Source of the DNA: JAFEDN01 sp963712715
GTDB taxonomy: Bacteria > Pseudomonadota > Gammaproteobacteria > Coxiellales > Coxiellaceae
Assembly: GCA_963712715.1 (NCBI GenBank)
Contig: CAVQJI010000013.1
Span: forward strand, 17,546 to 81,545
Length of the DNA: 64,000 nucleotides
Direction of reading: 5' to 3'
Under the pieces are notes generated by a model. That model was given only the letters and a program-made list of their open reading frames with translations. It searched no databases and was not told the origin of the DNA. How positions within the stretch are numbered: position 1 is the first letter of the stretch; the number at the start of each line of letters is the position of its first letter. This document shows, one piece after another, positions 63,931-64,000 of the stretch. Made by a program: the position numbers and the translations under genes.

Positions 63931-64000
63931 TCATTGCGAGCGTCAGCGAAGCAATCTAGTTCGCACTTAGCTCACACTCCATACTGGATTGCTTCGCTGA
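63931..64000. repeat. Palindromic element, family A, cut by window end
   Basis: TCATTGCGAGCGTCAGCGAA through GCAATCTAG, a loop, then CTGGATTGCTTCGCTGA at the window edge. Arms pair with one or two mismatches. Fourth location of the family, 70 bases past the GIY-YIG unit. Confidence 0.85.

Overview
The window looks like a piece of a gammaproteobacterial chromosome from the Legionellales or a close relative with an intracellular lifestyle. This is an inference, because no rRNA or secretion-system gene is present. The reasons are eukaryotic-like proteins (an F-box protein ending in a CaaX box, F-box-like and ankyrin genes, a tubulin-tyrosine-ligase fold, an alkaline-ceramidase-like membrane protein), several decayed effector-like genes, and dense palindromic repeats. 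Base composition is moderately A+T rich, with metabolic genes richer in G+C than the accessory genes.

Layout. 1-6410: a defence-type block on the minus strand. It holds type I restriction genes hsdR and the start of hsdS, and a tight four-gene operon (winged helix, nucleotidyltransferase, two metallophosphoesterases) preceded by CGCGAAT operator-like repeats. 6410-6870: a gene-poor stretch with a split tRNA/tmRNA-like T-arm, probably an old integration site. 6870-17912: small secreted proteins, gene fragments, a large putative cysteine-protease effector, a ceramidase/DUF4105 membrane cluster, a creatininase-like protein and an F-box/CaaX protein. 18101-23398: a YoaK-type membrane protein, a TTL-fold/L,D-transpeptidase pair and an inverse autotransporter with a beta-helix passenger. 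23437-26704: two wrecked loci, an ImmA/PIN toxin-antitoxin remnant and an F-box/ankyrin gene in three frames.

27526-35447 is a complete tryptophan operon (trpE-G-D-C-F-B-A) ending in a DAHP synthase, so the shared entry step and the specific branch are co-transcribed. Palindromic repeats sit in frame inside trpE and trpF. 35439-43292: an outer-membrane-like protein, a transposase scrap, a frameshifted hydrolase between 43-bp direct repeats, and a one-module NRPS (formyltransferase, partial condensation, adenylation with embedded methyltransferase, carrier, thioesterase). 43571-47306: repeats, a second F-box-like protein, VapBC and a large membrane protein. 47387-50481: serine synthesis (serB, divergent serC-serA). 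50481-53078: repeats, fis, a CHMI-type isomerase, a 27-residue membrane peptide and CsbD. 53272-57194: a roughly 1300-codon gene broken five times. 57274-63036: a tripartite RND efflux operon. 63251-63862: a GIY-YIG nuclease gene enclosed by inverted copies of the chromosome's palindromic repeat.

The strongest leads are the repeat biology (in-frame palindromes in Trp enzymes, and a nuclease gene bounded by the same repeat family), the nucleotidyltransferase/double-phosphoesterase operon, the F-box/CaaX protein and the formylating, methylating NRPS.
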